Part shown: piece by piece, positions 10,029 to 19,827 of the stretch
Numbering within the stretch: the first letter of the stretch is position 1
How the letters are laid out: every line of letters begins with the position of its first letter
Assembly: GCA_018388625.1 (NCBI GenBank)
Contig: CP074402.1
Span: forward strand, 2,294,001-2,358,000
Direction: 5' to 3'
Source of the DNA: Nocardiopsis eucommiae
GTDB taxonomy: Bacteria; Actinomycetota; Actinomycetes; Streptosporangiales; Streptosporangiaceae
Length of the DNA stretch: 64,000 nt
The notes under the pieces: model-generated
The model's input: the letters and a program-made list of their open reading frames with translations, nothing else
Database searches by the model: none
Told to the model about the DNA's origin: nothing
Made by a program: the position numbers and the translations under genes

Positions 10029-10999
10029 GCTGGGGTCCCTTCGTTCGCGGGCCTGCCCGCGGTCTCGTCTTCGGCGGTGTGGCCGGTCAGGGCGAGGAAG
10101 ACCTCGTCCAGGCTCGGCTTGCGCAGGGAGAGCTCCGCGACGGACACACCCTGCTCGTCCAGGCGGCGTACCGTCTCGGGCAGCACACCCACGTCGGTGA
10201 CCGGGACACTGGCGAGCAGGCCGTCCGTGGTCACCGGCGAGCTGGTGACGGCCTCGACGATCCGGGTGGCCAGCGGCAGTTGCGCCGGGTCCACGGTGCG
10301 GAGTTGCAGGACCTGGTTGCCCGCGTGGTTCTTCAGCTCCTCGGGTGTGCCCCGGCTGATCACCTCGCCGTGGTCCAGCACGATGATGTCGTCCGCGAGC
10401 TGGTCGGCCTCCTCCAGGTACTGGGTGGTGAGCAGCACGGTCACGCCGTCGGCCACGAGGTCGCGCACGACGTCCCACAGTCCGTTGCGGCTGTGCGGGT
10501 CGAGGCCGGTGGTCGGCTCGTCCAGGTACAGCAGCGCGGGGCGGCCCACCAGGCTCGCCGCCAGGTCCAGGCGGCGTCGCATCCCGCCGGAGTAGGTCTT
10601 GGCGGGGCGGTCGGCGGCGTCGGAGAGGTCGAAGCGCTCCAGCAGCTCCCGGGACCGCGCCCGGGCGTCGGTGCGCCCGAATCCGAGCAGGCGGGCGATG
10701 AGCACGAGGTTCTGGGTGCCGGTCAGCTCGGCGTCGACCGCCGCGTACTGACCGGTGAGGCCGATCTGGCGGCGGACCTGGTGCGGCTCGCGCACCACGT
10801 CGTGGCCGCCGACGAGGGCGTGTCCCGCGTCTGGTCTGAGCAGGGTGGAGAGGATGCGGACGGTCGTCGTCTTCCCGGACCCGTTGGGTCCCAGGACGCC
10901 CAGCACGGCCCCCGCTCGCGCCGTCAGGTCCACTCCACCGAGGGCGGTCTTGCCCTTGAAGTGCTTGACCAGACCCTCCGCGCGGATGGCGTCAGTCAT
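10025..10999 (-). CDS. ABC transporter ATP-binding protein, DrrA-like
   Basis: Nucleotide-binding subunit of 324 residues. Visible motifs: Walker A GPNGSGKTT (~38-46), signature YSGGMRRR, Walker B LLYLDEPTTGLDP, and the DrrA-type C-terminal part ending with the PSLDEVFLALTG motif that is characteristic of this subfamily. First gene of a two-gene operon with the permease. Transcribed divergently from the bPH2 gene at 11135. Confidence 0.93.
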   Translation of the reverse strand: MTDAIRAEGLVKHFKGKTALGGVDLTARAGAVLGVLGPNGSGKTTTVRILSTLLRPDAGHALVGGHDVVREPHQVRRQIGLTGQYAAVDAELTGTQNLVLIARLLGFGRTDARARSRELLERFDLSDAADRPAKTYSGGMRRRLDLAASLVGRPALLYLDEPTTGLDPHSRNGLWDVVRDLVADGVTVLLTTQYLEEADQLADDIIVLDHGEVISRGTPEELKNHAGNQVLQLRTVDPAQLPLATRIVEAVTSSPVTTDGLLASVPVTDVGVLPETVRRLDEQGVSVAELSLRKPSLDEVFLALTGHTAEDETAGRPANEGTPA

Positions 11000-11134
11000 T
11001 GGTCCTCCGTTTCAACGTCTGTCCCCAAGTGTGCCGACCTGCACTGACAGAACGCTGACAGCATGGTTCGCCCCGCCCTGACATCATTGGCGCCCGTCCT
11101 GCTCCGGGCGGGACGTCCTAGACTCGTGCACGTG

Positions 11135-11716
11135 ATGAACACCCCGCCCCACGACGCCATTCCCGCCTCGGGACCGTTTCCCGATCCGCCCGGACCGGCC
11201 GGGACCGCACGGCTGCGGCCGCCGTCGCGCAGGGTGAGCGGGCGGGCGATCGGAGTGTGGACACTCCGGTTGCTCTTCGGCGCGGTCCTCAACCTGATCC
11301 TGTTGAGCCTGGTGGCCTGGGCCGCGAGCTCGGCGCCCTGGAGCTGGATCCCGGAGTGGGCCTCGCGGAACGCCTGGGCGCTGCCGGTGGCGTACTCCGT
11401 GTACGCGGTGGCCAAGATCGCGATCGTCCCGTCCTGGCGGTACCGGGTGCACCGCTGGGAGGTGACCGCCGACGTCATCTACACCCGTGAGGGGTGGATC
11501 AGCCGCGCCTGGCAGCTGGTTCCGGTCAACCGGCTCCAGACCGTGGACCACACACAGGGGTGGCTGGAGCGGATCTTCGACGTGGCCACCCTTCAGGTGC
11601 AGACCGCTTCCTACGCCGGTTCCTCGACCATCGAGGGGCTGGACGCCGACGAGGCGCGCAGGCTCAGCGAGGAGCTGGCCGTGCGCGCCGGAACCCTCCG
11701 GGACGACGCGACCTGA
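11135..11716 (+). CDS. bPH2 (DUF304, YdbS-like) membrane protein
   Basis: A 193-residue protein with two transmembrane helices (~45-65 and ~78-98) followed by a bacterial PH-like domain containing the usual ....WEVTADVIYTREGWI.. and PVNRLQTVDHTQG segments. In other bacteria YdbS/YdbT-type pairs are membrane proteins of unclear function. The start is set at ATG 11135 (a GTG lies directly before it at 11132). Its stop overlaps the next start as ATGA, so the pair is one operon. Confidence 0.88.
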   Translation: MNTPPHDAIPASGPFPDPPGPAGTARLRPPSRRVSGRAIGVWTLRLLFGAVLNLILLSLVAWAASSAPWSWIPEWASRNAWALPVAYSVYAVAKIAIVPSWRYRVHRWEVTADVIYTREGWISRAWQLVPVNRLQTVDHTQGWLERIFDVATLQVQTASYAGSSTIEGLDADEARRLSEELAVRAGTLRDDAT

Positions 11717-13959
11717 TGGACGAACAGCAAGGACGTCACGACGAGCACGGGCCGGACGAGCCGGGCACGGACGCCTCCGCGCCGGATCCCGGGCAGGCGC
11801 CGCCGCCCTGGGTCGCCCCGGGCAGTACGCCCGCCGGGCCGACCACCCCTGGCCCCGGTACTCCGCCCGTTCCGGGTCCTCACACCTGGTCCGGTAACAG
11901 CTCCGGGTCCTCCGGGTACCCCACCCCGGGATCCGGCCCCGGTACCCCGCCTGGTTCTGGCGCCCCGTCCGGTCCGCGTCCTCCTCACACCTGGTCCGAC
12001 GGTTCCGCCAGGTCCGGGTACCCCACCCCGGGATCCGGCCCCGGTACGCCACCCGGTCCTGGTACTCCACCCCTTCTGGGTCCTCACACCTGGTCCGAGA
12101 ACTCCACCGGGACTTCCGGGCACCCCGGCCCCGGGTCAGTGCCGAACACCGGCCCCTGGGAGCACCGGCCCGTTCCGGGACCCGCGCGGCACTCCGGACC
12201 GCATCCCTGGCCCGGACACCACCCCGGACCCCCGAGCCACCAGGGGCCGTGGCCGCCGTCCGCTGGCGTACCGGGACCCCCGCAGGGCGGTCCCGGCGGC
12301 GGAGGCTGGAGGCCCGGGGACCCCCGCGCCCCGGAACCAGCCGTACCCGCAGGGTGCTCCGTGGCATCCCGCGCCCCCGGGCCCGAAGGGGCGGCCCGAT
12401 CCTGGTGGGGCGAGCCCCTGGGGACGGCCCCTCGACGGGGTTCGGGGCGGAGAGCGCGCAGCGACTCAGCCCGCGCAGCATGGTGGTCGGACCCATCAAC
12501 CAGCTCAGGAGCCTCCTCCTGCCGGTCCTCGTCGGACTGGTGCTCGGCGGCTTCAACCCCTGGCTGCTCGGCGCCACCGGCATGGGCATCGTCGTCCTCC
12601 TCGTCGGCGGGTACGTCACCTGGCGGACCTTCCGCTACGAGGTGGGTGAGGACCGGGTCGAGATCAGCAGGGGCCTGATCCGGCGCTCCCGCCGCACGAT
12701 CCCGCTGGAACGCGTGCGGGGGTGGACGTCACCAGCACCCTGCTGCACCGGGTGCTGGGCGTGGCCGTGGTCCGGATCGAGGCCGCCGCCGGTTCGGCCG
12801 GCGCGACCGAGGACGGCAAACTCGACGCGGTCTCCGCCGTGGAGGCCGAGCGGCTGCGCCGCGTCCTGCTGCACCGCAGGGCGGTGCTCACCGAGCAGGG
12901 GAGCGCGGCGGAGGAGGGCGACGCCGACGGCGCAGTGAGCCCGGGCGACCCTGATCAGGGGACCGACGACACCGTCACGCACTTCACCATGCCCTGGAAG
13001 TGGTACCTGTACGGGGCGCTCAGCCTGGGCTACCTGGTCACGCCGTTCGTCGTCGTGGCGACGCTGTTCGGCATGGTGCAGCAGGCGGCGGGCCAGATGG
13101 TCACCGACTTCTTCATCGACTGGGTGACCACCACGGACCGCGCCCTCCTGGTGGTGTTCGCGGCGGTGTTCGCGGGCGTGCTGGTGCTGCTGATGCCGGT
13201 GTTCGCGGTGGTCTCCTACGCTCTCACCCACTGGGGCTTCTCCCTGCGGGACCGCGACGGCTCGCTGGTCGCCGAGCGCGGCCTGTTCACCCGGCGCAGC
13301 GTCACGCTGGAGAAGCGGCGGATCCGGGGGTACGAGCTCCAGGACAACCCCTCGAACGCACGCGCGGCGTGGTGGGGCTGCGTGCCATCGTCACCGGACT
13401 GGGCGACGCGGCCACCCGCGCCGTGCTGCTCCCGGTCGGTCCGAGGTCGACGGTGGAGCCGGTGGTGGACCGGGCGCTGACCCTGTTCCGGGGGCGGCTG
13501 GTCCGGCATCCCCGCGCCGCGCTGTTCCGGCGTCTGACCCGCGCCGTCGTGCCCTTCGCGGTGGTGGCGGGGGTGGCGGCGTACTTCGACGTCACCTGGT
13601 TGGCGGCGGGTGCCGGGATCCTGGCCGTGCTGGGCGTACCCCTCGGGATCGACCGCTACCGCTCGCTCGGGCACGGCTACGACGGCGAACGGGTCAGCGT
13701 GCGTTCGGGCTCCCTGTCCCGCTCGCAGGCGACGGTGGAGCGGTCGGCGGTGATCGGGTGGTCCTGGACCCAGACGCTCTTCCAGCGCCGTTCCTCACTG
13801 GCCAGTCTCCAGGTCACGGTGGGCGCGGGCGCGGGCGGCTACACCGCCCAGGACGCCGCGTTCGACGACTCCGTGGGCTTCGCGGCGCGGATCACCCCCG
13901 AGATGGTGCGGCCCTTCCTGGAGGAGGCGCCCGGAACCGGGAACGCTCCACCGCAGTGA
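11716..13959 (+). CDS. bPH2 (DUF304, YdbT-like) membrane protein with proline-rich N-terminus
   Basis: About 749 residues after correction. The first ~245 residues are Pro/Gly/Ser-rich with three imperfect repeats built on PHTWS and YPTPGSGPGTPP. Then follow a pair of hydrophobic helices, a bPH2 domain, a second helix pair and bPH2 domain (WGFSLRDRDGSLVAERGLFTRRS, family-typical, shortened here to its key WGFSLR and RGLFTRR parts), and a third, giving the YdbT layout. Breaks: near 12316 and 12325 (one base each), near 12452 (two bases), near 12717 and near 13351 (one each), all in G/C runs. Second gene of the operon with 11135-11716. Confidence 0.8.
11876..12100 (+). repeat. Coding repeats of about 100-105 bp in the proline-rich region
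   Basis: The block beginning CCTCACACCTGGTCCG recurs at about 11878, 11983 and 12083, each followed by a similar GGGTACCCCACCCCGGGATC-type stretch in the first two. It encodes the PHTWS...YPTPGSGPGTPP repeats. Confidence 0.7.
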
Positions 13960-13963
13960 ACGC

Positions 13964-14000
13964 GGTGAGGGGCGGTCGCCTCGTGCGACCGCCCCTCACC
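13964..14000. terminator. Bidirectional terminator between bPH2 operon and sepH
   Basis: Perfect 16-bp inverted repeat with a five-base loop between the convergent stops at 13959 and 14031. Confidence 0.85.
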
Positions 14001-14030
14001 GTCGTGCCCCGGCTCCCGCGCCGGGTGCGC

Positions 14031-15466
14031 TCACTCGTTCTTCTTGGAGCCGAACATGATCTCGTCCCACGAGGGCACCGAGGCCCGACGCCCCCGCCCC
14101 TTGCGCTTGGCCGCCCCACCGGCCGGAGCTCCGGTGGAGGCGGCCGGGACCGCCGGGGCCGTGGGCGCCTGGTCGGCGGCGCGGCGCGGCGTGCCCTTGT
14201 CGTTGAGGTCGATGGTGGCCCGGCGACGGCGCGGTCGCTGCTGCGCGTCCTCGACCGGGGCCTCCGTGGGCTCGGGCTGGGGCACCGGTGCGGGCCGGGC
14301 GTCCAGCCAGTCCGGTGCCGCGGGGGCTCCGGTCGCTGACGGTGCTCGTGGGGCACCTCGTGCCTGAGCGGTTCGGGGCGGGTCGGAGCCTCGTGGATCG
14401 CGGAGGCGCTCTCCTCGAAGACCGGACCCCGGGGCTCGGGGCGCTGCTCGTACCACTGGGGCTCGGGCCGCGCGGGCGGCGGCTCGACCGGCTCGGCGTA
14501 CCGGCGCGGGGCCGGTTCGGCGCGGTGCGCGGCGTGTCGCGGGGCCTCCGGCGGGGGCGCGGCGGGCGGCATCTCGTTCCGCTGGCCCGCGAACCGGTCC
14601 CCGGGGGCCTCGAAGGCGCGTCGGGGCTCGGCTTCCTGCCGGGACGGCGCCGGGCGGCGACGCTCCTCGCGGATCGGGACCCCGAACTGGTCGGTCTCGG
14701 TCTGACGGGCCACGGGGCGCAGGGGTTCGTCCAACGGCGTGTCCTGCGCGGGTGACAGGCGGCGCGGGGCGACGTGGTCGGGGCGTCGCTCGGCGGCGGA
14801 CTGCGCGTCCAGGCGGGGCAGGTCGGTGGTCTCTCCACGGCGCGGTGTGAACGGCGTGACGTTGGCCCCGGGCGCCGGCGCGGCCTCCGGGGGTTCGTTG
14901 GAGGAGAACCGGGCGGCCTCCTCGTCGGCGGGCGTCACACTGTTGTGTCTGGGCTCGTAGAGCCAGTGGGCGACCCGCTCGTCGCCACCGTGCAGGAAGA
15001 CCAGCTTCAGCTGCCAGGAGCGGTCCTCCCGCTTCCACGAGTCCCACTCGGCGTCGCCGGTCTCCAGTTGGTGGGCGCCGATCCGCTTGGCGACCACGTC
15101 CTCCAGCGAGGGGCCGGGGCCGGTCTCGCCGTGGGAGCGCACGGTGGCGCGCTGGGCCTGCTGGGCGATGTACCCGCGCTCCTGGAGGACGGGTCCCTCG
15201 AACCAGCGCACCCGTTCGATGGGGATCCCGGAGATCTCGGAGATGGCCTCCGCGGTCTCGCCGGACCGGATGCGGGCCTGGATTTCCTTGGGGCGCAACG
15301 GATTCTCCACTTCGATCTCGTACTGGCCGAGCCGGGAGAACTGGCCGCGTACCGCGGCCCGGAGGCGGTCGTCGACGGGCAGCATGAATCGGGTGCCACG
15401 GCCGGTGCTGGCAAGCACCAGGTAGGTGCCGTCCTCGCTCACGGCCACGAGGCGAAGCTCGTGCAT
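14031..15466 (-). CDS. sepH: Septation protein SepH (DUF3071)
   Basis: About 478 residues after correction. The first ~180 residues are the conserved DUF3071 domain beginning MHELRLVAVSEDGTYL, with the helix-turn-helix-like part around IRSGETAEAISEISGIP. A long Pro/Arg/Glu-rich linker follows, ending in the family signature RRASVPSWDEIMFGSKK. In Streptomyces SepH binds FtsZ and promotes its assembly at division sites; the same role is inferred here. Start ATG 15466 has a strong AAAGGGAGG site. One break near 14325 (a GGGGG run, one base short) separates the body from the diagnostic C-terminus. Divergent from the membrane protein at 16031. Confidence 0.93.
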
Positions 15467-16030
15467 CGCCCTCCCTTTCGCGTCCCGTCGAGGGTCGGTC
15501 CGGCGGACCTTCCCCCACGTTCTCCAAGTCTGGTCGGCCGACAACGGTTCGGCCAGTACCGCGCCCGGCATGTCCGAACTGTGCCCGCCTCCCGGCCCGT
15601 GGTGGACACCACGGTGGGAGCCGCCCCGGGTTCGGGGCTCTTATGGTCACTTCCGGTGCCAATCTTGACACGGTGAACCTTCCGTGACCGGGAGCGATCG
15701 TGGGGGAATGTCGCGGATCCCGCACGAAGGCTCCGCCGTGATGGTATCTCGGGCGCCTCGAATCCCCCAGGCCTGGGGGAAACTCAGATCTCGGACCGGT
15801 CCGAACATGACGGGACGCGTCGTTCGCAACTCGACACGCCGTTGGATGCCACACAGTGATCATTCCAATTTCATGGCGTTATCAGCGTCCAGTCGCCCGT
15901 AAGGTGAAGTTTCCACTTATGGGCTGTTTGCGAAGTTTGGGGTTTGTGGGTGTGTCCGCCCCGCCACACACCCGTCCCACGACCAAGTGCCCCGCCGCGC
16001 CGACCGCGGCCGACAGAGGGGGAGGGCACG
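15467..16030. other. Long divergent intergenic region, sepH / membrane protein
   Basis: No gene is seen in 564 bases. It contains an 18-bp perfect palindrome (15763-15780, listed separately), an AT-richer block at 15855-15950 with an imperfect palindrome around 15900-15920, and a short hairpin (GGGTGTGT 15948-15955 with ACACACCC 15966-15973) ahead of the membrane-protein gene. Promoters for both flanking genes should be here. Confidence 0.5.
15763..15780. promoter_or_regulatory. 18-bp perfect palindrome
   Basis: TCCCCCAGGCCTGGGGGA reads the same on both strands. It sits ~300 bases from the sepH start and ~250 from the next gene. No T-tract follows, so an operator or a structural element is as likely as a terminator. 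Confidence 0.5.
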
Positions 16031-17172
16031 ATGCCAAGACCCGACGAGGACGAGTTCGAGGCACGAGGGGAGGGTCCGGAAGAGGAGAAGGGCAGGAAAC
16101 GGCGGATCGACCTGAGCGTCGCCCAGGTCGCCGGAGCCGGGGTCGCGACGCTGACCGCGGCCACCGCCGCCTCCTACCTGAACGTCTACGGGACCGTCAT
16201 CGGCACGGGCGTCATGGCCGTGCTGAGCACCAGCGCCGCGCCGATCATCCAGCACTGGATCACCCGCAGCGGCGAGCAGGCCAAGGGACTCGCGGGGAAG
16301 GCGGAGAGGAAGGCCGCCCACCACACCTCCGTGCGCTCCCTGGTCGACACCGAGGCCGAGGCCCGCGCCGACGAACCCCTGAACGCGCCCGAGACGGCCG
16401 CGTTCGAGCAGGCCGGGTTCGTGAGCATGGGCTTCGACACGGGCACGGGGGTCTCCGAACCGTTCGACCTCCCCGAGGACGACGACGCCACCCGGACCAT
16501 GGCCATGCCGACGGTCGGTCGCGACCTGCCGGGCCAGACCGTCGCGCACGGATTCGGCAACCCCGAGGACCCCACCCTGGTGGGTGGTCCCTCCGGGGCG
16601 GACGCGACCGAACTCCTCCCCGCCGTGGACGGTGGCTCCACACGCGCCTCCGGTCCCACCGGCGCCGACACGGACGACGAAGCCGGCTCCGAGCGCCCCA
16701 AACGAGGCTGGCGTACCGTGGTCATCTCGGCCGCCGCGGTGTTCACCCTGGTCATGCTGGTGATCCTGGCCTTCGAGCTGGCAACCGGACGATCGCTCAC
16801 CGCCTGGACCCAGGGTCAGGACGAGCCCACCTCGCCCTCGCTGTTCGGCGGTCACTCCTCACAGGTGCAGGACGAGGAGGAGCCCGTCGAGACGCCCGCG
16901 ACCGACGGCGGGGACCAGCCCGCCGGCGAGGAGGGCACCGGAACCCAGCGGCCCGAGCCGGAGGAGCAGCCGGTCGGCCCCGAGACCGGGACGCCCCCGG
17001 TCGAGACCGGTCCGGAGACGCCCGGCGGGGAGGCCAGCCCGACCCGACCGAACCCCCGGTGGACGGGGGAGAACCCGTGGACCCGGGCGGCGGAGGGGTC
17101 CCCGACCCGGGGACGCGGCCCCAGCCCGAGGGTGATCCCGCCCCGGAGCCCGCCACGACCCCCGTCGGGTAG
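16031..17172 (+). CDS. Membrane protein of unknown function with acidic tail
   Basis: About 380 residues after correction. The start ATG 16031 has GGAGG nine bases upstream. After an acidic start (residues 1-20) there is a weakly hydrophobic segment (~33-75) resembling VYGTVIGTGVMAVLSTSAAPI, a variable middle part with a few Thr-rich motifs, one clear transmembrane helix (~230-255) and a Glu/Pro-rich C-terminal tail. The N-terminal hydrophobic part is seen in other actinobacterial hypothetical proteins, but no function is known to me. One break near 17041 (CCC run); restored, the protein ends EPATTPVG. Confidence 0.7.
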
Positions 17173-17240
17173 GCGGGCGCCTCCCGAGGCTCGCTCCGCG
17201 CGTCGGCGTCACGCCCGCCGGACGAACGCCCGACCACGTC

Positions 17241-17272
17241 GAAGCCCCCGCCGGTCCTCCGGCGGGGCTTCT
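17241..17272. terminator. Bidirectional terminator
   Basis: GAAGCCCCCGCCGG pairs with CCGGCGGGGCTTC (one base unpaired, perhaps another run-length error), between convergent stops at 17172 and 17287. Confidence 0.75.
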
Positions 17273-17286
17273 CGTACCGGCGCCCG

Positions 17287-18585
17287 CTACCCGAACACCG
17301 TGTCCAGGTAGGCGTTGCCGAACCGCCGGTGCGGATCCACCCGGTCCCGCACCGCCAACGCGTCGCCCAGGCGCGGGTACACGCCCTCCAGGTAGGCGCG
17401 GTCGCGGGTGTGCATCTTGCCCCAGTGCGGACGCCCGCCCACGGAGGTGAACACCGCCTCCATGTCGGAGAAGTACGACGCGTAGGGCGTCCCCTGGTAC
17501 ATGTGCACGGCCACGTAGGCGGTCTCGCGCCCGTGGGCGGTGGACAGCCACACGTCGTCGGCGGGGGCGAAGCGCACCTCCACCGGGAAGCTCACCCTGT
17601 GGTCGCCCCGGTCCACGATCGCCCTGGCCTCCCGCAGGACGTCCACCAGGTGCTCCGCCGGGATCGCGTACTCCATCTCCACGAAGCGCACGTCCCGCAC
17701 CGAGGCGAACACCCGGTGCGAGACGTCGGTGTAGGTCCGCGCGGACAGGGCGCGCGAGCTGATCTGGTTCACCGTGGGGACCGTCGAGGGGAAGCGGCGG
17801 CACACCCGGTTGACCCGGTCGAAGACGGTGTTGGACAGGAAGGCGTCGTCCAGCCAGCCCTTGAACGCGGAGAGCGGTGCGGCCGGGCCTTCGGAGACGT
17901 TGTTGCGCTTGGTGTTGGTGTTCCCGGTGTGCGGGAACCAGAAGAACTCGAAGTGGTCGTTCTCCGCGCGCAGTTCGGGGAGCCGTTCCAGCACCTCGTC
18001 CAGGGGCATGGGTGCCTCCCGGGCGTGCAGGAGGAAGGCGGGACGCACCGCGAAGGTCAGCGCCGTCACCACACCGAACGCCCCGAGGCCGACCCTGGCC
18101 GCGTGGAAGAGGTCGGGGTCGTGTTCGGCCGAGCACTCGACCACGGAGCCGTCGGCCAGCACCATCTCCAGCCCCACGACCTGGCTGGCGAGGCCGCCCG
18201 CGTCGCGGCCCGTGCCGTGCGTTCCGGTCTGCACGGCGCCGGCCACGGTCTGCACCGCGATGTCACCCATGTTGGCCAGGGCCACACCCGCCGAGGCCAG
18301 CGCGTCGTTGAAGTCGCACAGGGGCGTTCCCGCCTCGACCGTGGCGGTCCCGGCCTCGACGTCGATCGACCGTACGCGGGTCAGTGCGGTGGGGGCCAGG
18401 AGCAGGCCGTCGGTGATGGCCACGTCCGTGAAGGAGTGTCCGGTGCCGACCATGCGGACGCGCAGGTCCTGCTCGGCCGCCGAGGTGACGGCGGAGACGA
18501 CGTCCTGGGTGCTGTCGGGGGTCGCCGTTCGGCGCGGGCGGGCCTGGTGGGTGCCGGCCCAGGTGTGCCACAACACATCAGTCAT
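17287..18585 (-). CDS. FAD-linked oxidoreductase, aldonolactone oxidase-like
   Basis: A 432-residue flavoprotein of the FAD-binding type 4 family. The N-terminal FAD domain shows the phosphate loop region GTGHSFTDVA and the GTHGTG stretch; the C-terminal domain carries HWGKMH, the HWxK motif of L-gulonolactone / D-arabinono-1,4-lactone oxidases, and ends near FGNAYLDTVFG. It probably oxidises an aldonolactone or similar polyol; the exact substrate is not readable. No signal peptide. Single gene, divergent from ferrochelatase with 122 bases between. Confidence 0.88.
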   Translation of the reverse strand: MTDVLWHTWAGTHQARPRRTATPDSTQDVVSAVTSAAEQDLRVRMVGTGHSFTDVAITDGLLLAPTALTRVRSIDVEAGTATVEAGTPLCDFNDALASAGVALANMGDIAVQTVAGAVQTGTHGTGRDAGGLASQVVGLEMVLADGSVVECSAEHDPDLFHAARVGLGAFGVVTALTFAVRPAFLLHAREAPMPLDEVLERLPELRAENDHFEFFWFPHTGNTNTKRNNVSEGPAAPLSAFKGWLDDAFLSNTVFDRVNRVCRRFPSTVPTVNQISSRALSARTYTDVSHRVFASVRDVRFVEMEYAIPAEHLVDVLREARAIVDRGDHRVSFPVEVRFAPADDVWLSTAHGRETAYVAVHMYQGTPYASYFSDMEAVFTSVGGRPHWGKMHTRDRAYLEGVYPRLGDALAVRDRVDPHRRFGNAYLDTVFG

Positions 18586-18707
18586 GCGGCGACATTACCC
18601 ATCGGTCACTTCCGTGAACAGACCAGGAGTGTCCCTGGTCACGGACGGCGGGAAAGTCCCCTCACTCGGGCCGGGGCGGATCGAGGAGGTCGCGGGGAGC
18701 TGGTTTC

Positions 18708-19747
18708 ATGAGGTGCATGAGGCCTTACGACGCGTTTCTGCTGATCTCCTTCGGTGGCCCGGAGGGCGAGGACGAGGTCATCCCGTTCCTGGAGAACGTC
18801 ACCCGCGGACGCAACATCCCCCGCGAACGGTTGGCGGAGGTCGGTGAGCACTACTTCCTCTTCGGTGGTGTGAGCCCGATCAACCAGCAGTGCCGGGACC
18901 TGCTCGCCGCGGTCACCGCCGACTTCGAATCCAACGGCATCGACCTGCCGATCTACTGGGGCAACCGGTTCTGGGAGCCGATGCTCACCGACACCCTGGA
19001 GCGGATGCGGGAGGACGGTGTGCGCCGTGTGCTGGCGCTGCCCACCTCCGCCTACTGCAACTGGTCCAGCCGGACCGCCTACCACGAGGACATCGAGCGC
19101 GCCCTCGCCGCGCTCGGTGAGGGCGCCCCGAGGTCGACCTGATCCGCCCGTTCTACGACCACCCCGGTTTCGTCGAGCCCCTGGCGCAGTACACCCAGGA
19201 GTGCCTGGAACGGCTCCCCGAGGATCAGCGCGCCGGGGTGCGCCTGCTGTTCTCCGCGCACTCCATCCCCACCGCGATGGCCGAGGCCAGCGGTGGTCCG
19301 GACCAGGGCTACGGCGAGACGGGCGCCTACGGGGCCCAGCTGGCCGAGGTGGCCCGCCTGGTGGTGGAACGCCTGGACCGCGCCTACCCCTACGAGCTCG
19401 TCTACCAGAGCCGGAGCGGCCCGCCGAGCCAGCCGTGGCTGGAGCCGGACGTCAACGACCGGATGGAGGAGCTGGCCGCCGACGGCGTCCCCGCGGTGGT
19501 GGTCGTCCCGCACGGGTTCGTCTCCGACCACATGGAGGTCAAGTTCGACCTCGACGTGGAGGCCCGCGACACCGCCGCGAAGCTGGGAATCGGTTACGAA
19601 CGGGCGCTCAGCCCCGGCACGCACCCCGCGTTCGTGTCGATGGTGACCGAGCTGGTGCGCGAGTACACCGGTCGCACCGACGAGCGGCGGCTGGCCTCCC
19701 TGCCGCACTGTGCCGAGAGCGGCGGACAGTGCTGCCGCCAGCGCTGA
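18708..19747 (+). CDS. hemH: Ferrochelatase (coproporphyrin III type in actinobacteria)
   Basis: Inserts ferrous iron into the porphyrin late in haem synthesis; Gram-positive enzymes of this type act on coproporphyrin III (CpfC). About 346 residues after correction. Landmarks: [10 protein letters not shown] at the start, the [10 protein letters not shown] and [11 protein letters not shown] region, catalytic-region FSAHSIP near residue 180, and [15 protein letters not shown]. The C-terminus is cysteine-rich (CX6CC) and an internal Cys lies in SAYCNW, matching the [2Fe-2S]-carrying actinobacterial enzymes. One break near 19128 (CCCC run one base short). The start is taken at ATG 18708 with GGGGAG upstream; ATG 18717 is an alternative. 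Confidence 0.95.
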
Positions 19748-19795
19748 CCCCCTGGCGCCGACCCACGGGGGCCGGTAGCCCGGACCGCCCCCGGG

Positions 19796-19814
19796 CCGGT
19801 GCGCCCCGCACCGG
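19796..19814. terminator. Short hairpin between convergent genes
   Basis: CCGGTGC pairs with GCACCGG around a five-base loop, between the ferrochelatase stop (19747) and the minus-strand stop at 19828. Only 7 bp, so a weak call. Confidence 0.45.
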
Positions 19815-19827
19815 TGGGGGACGGGGC

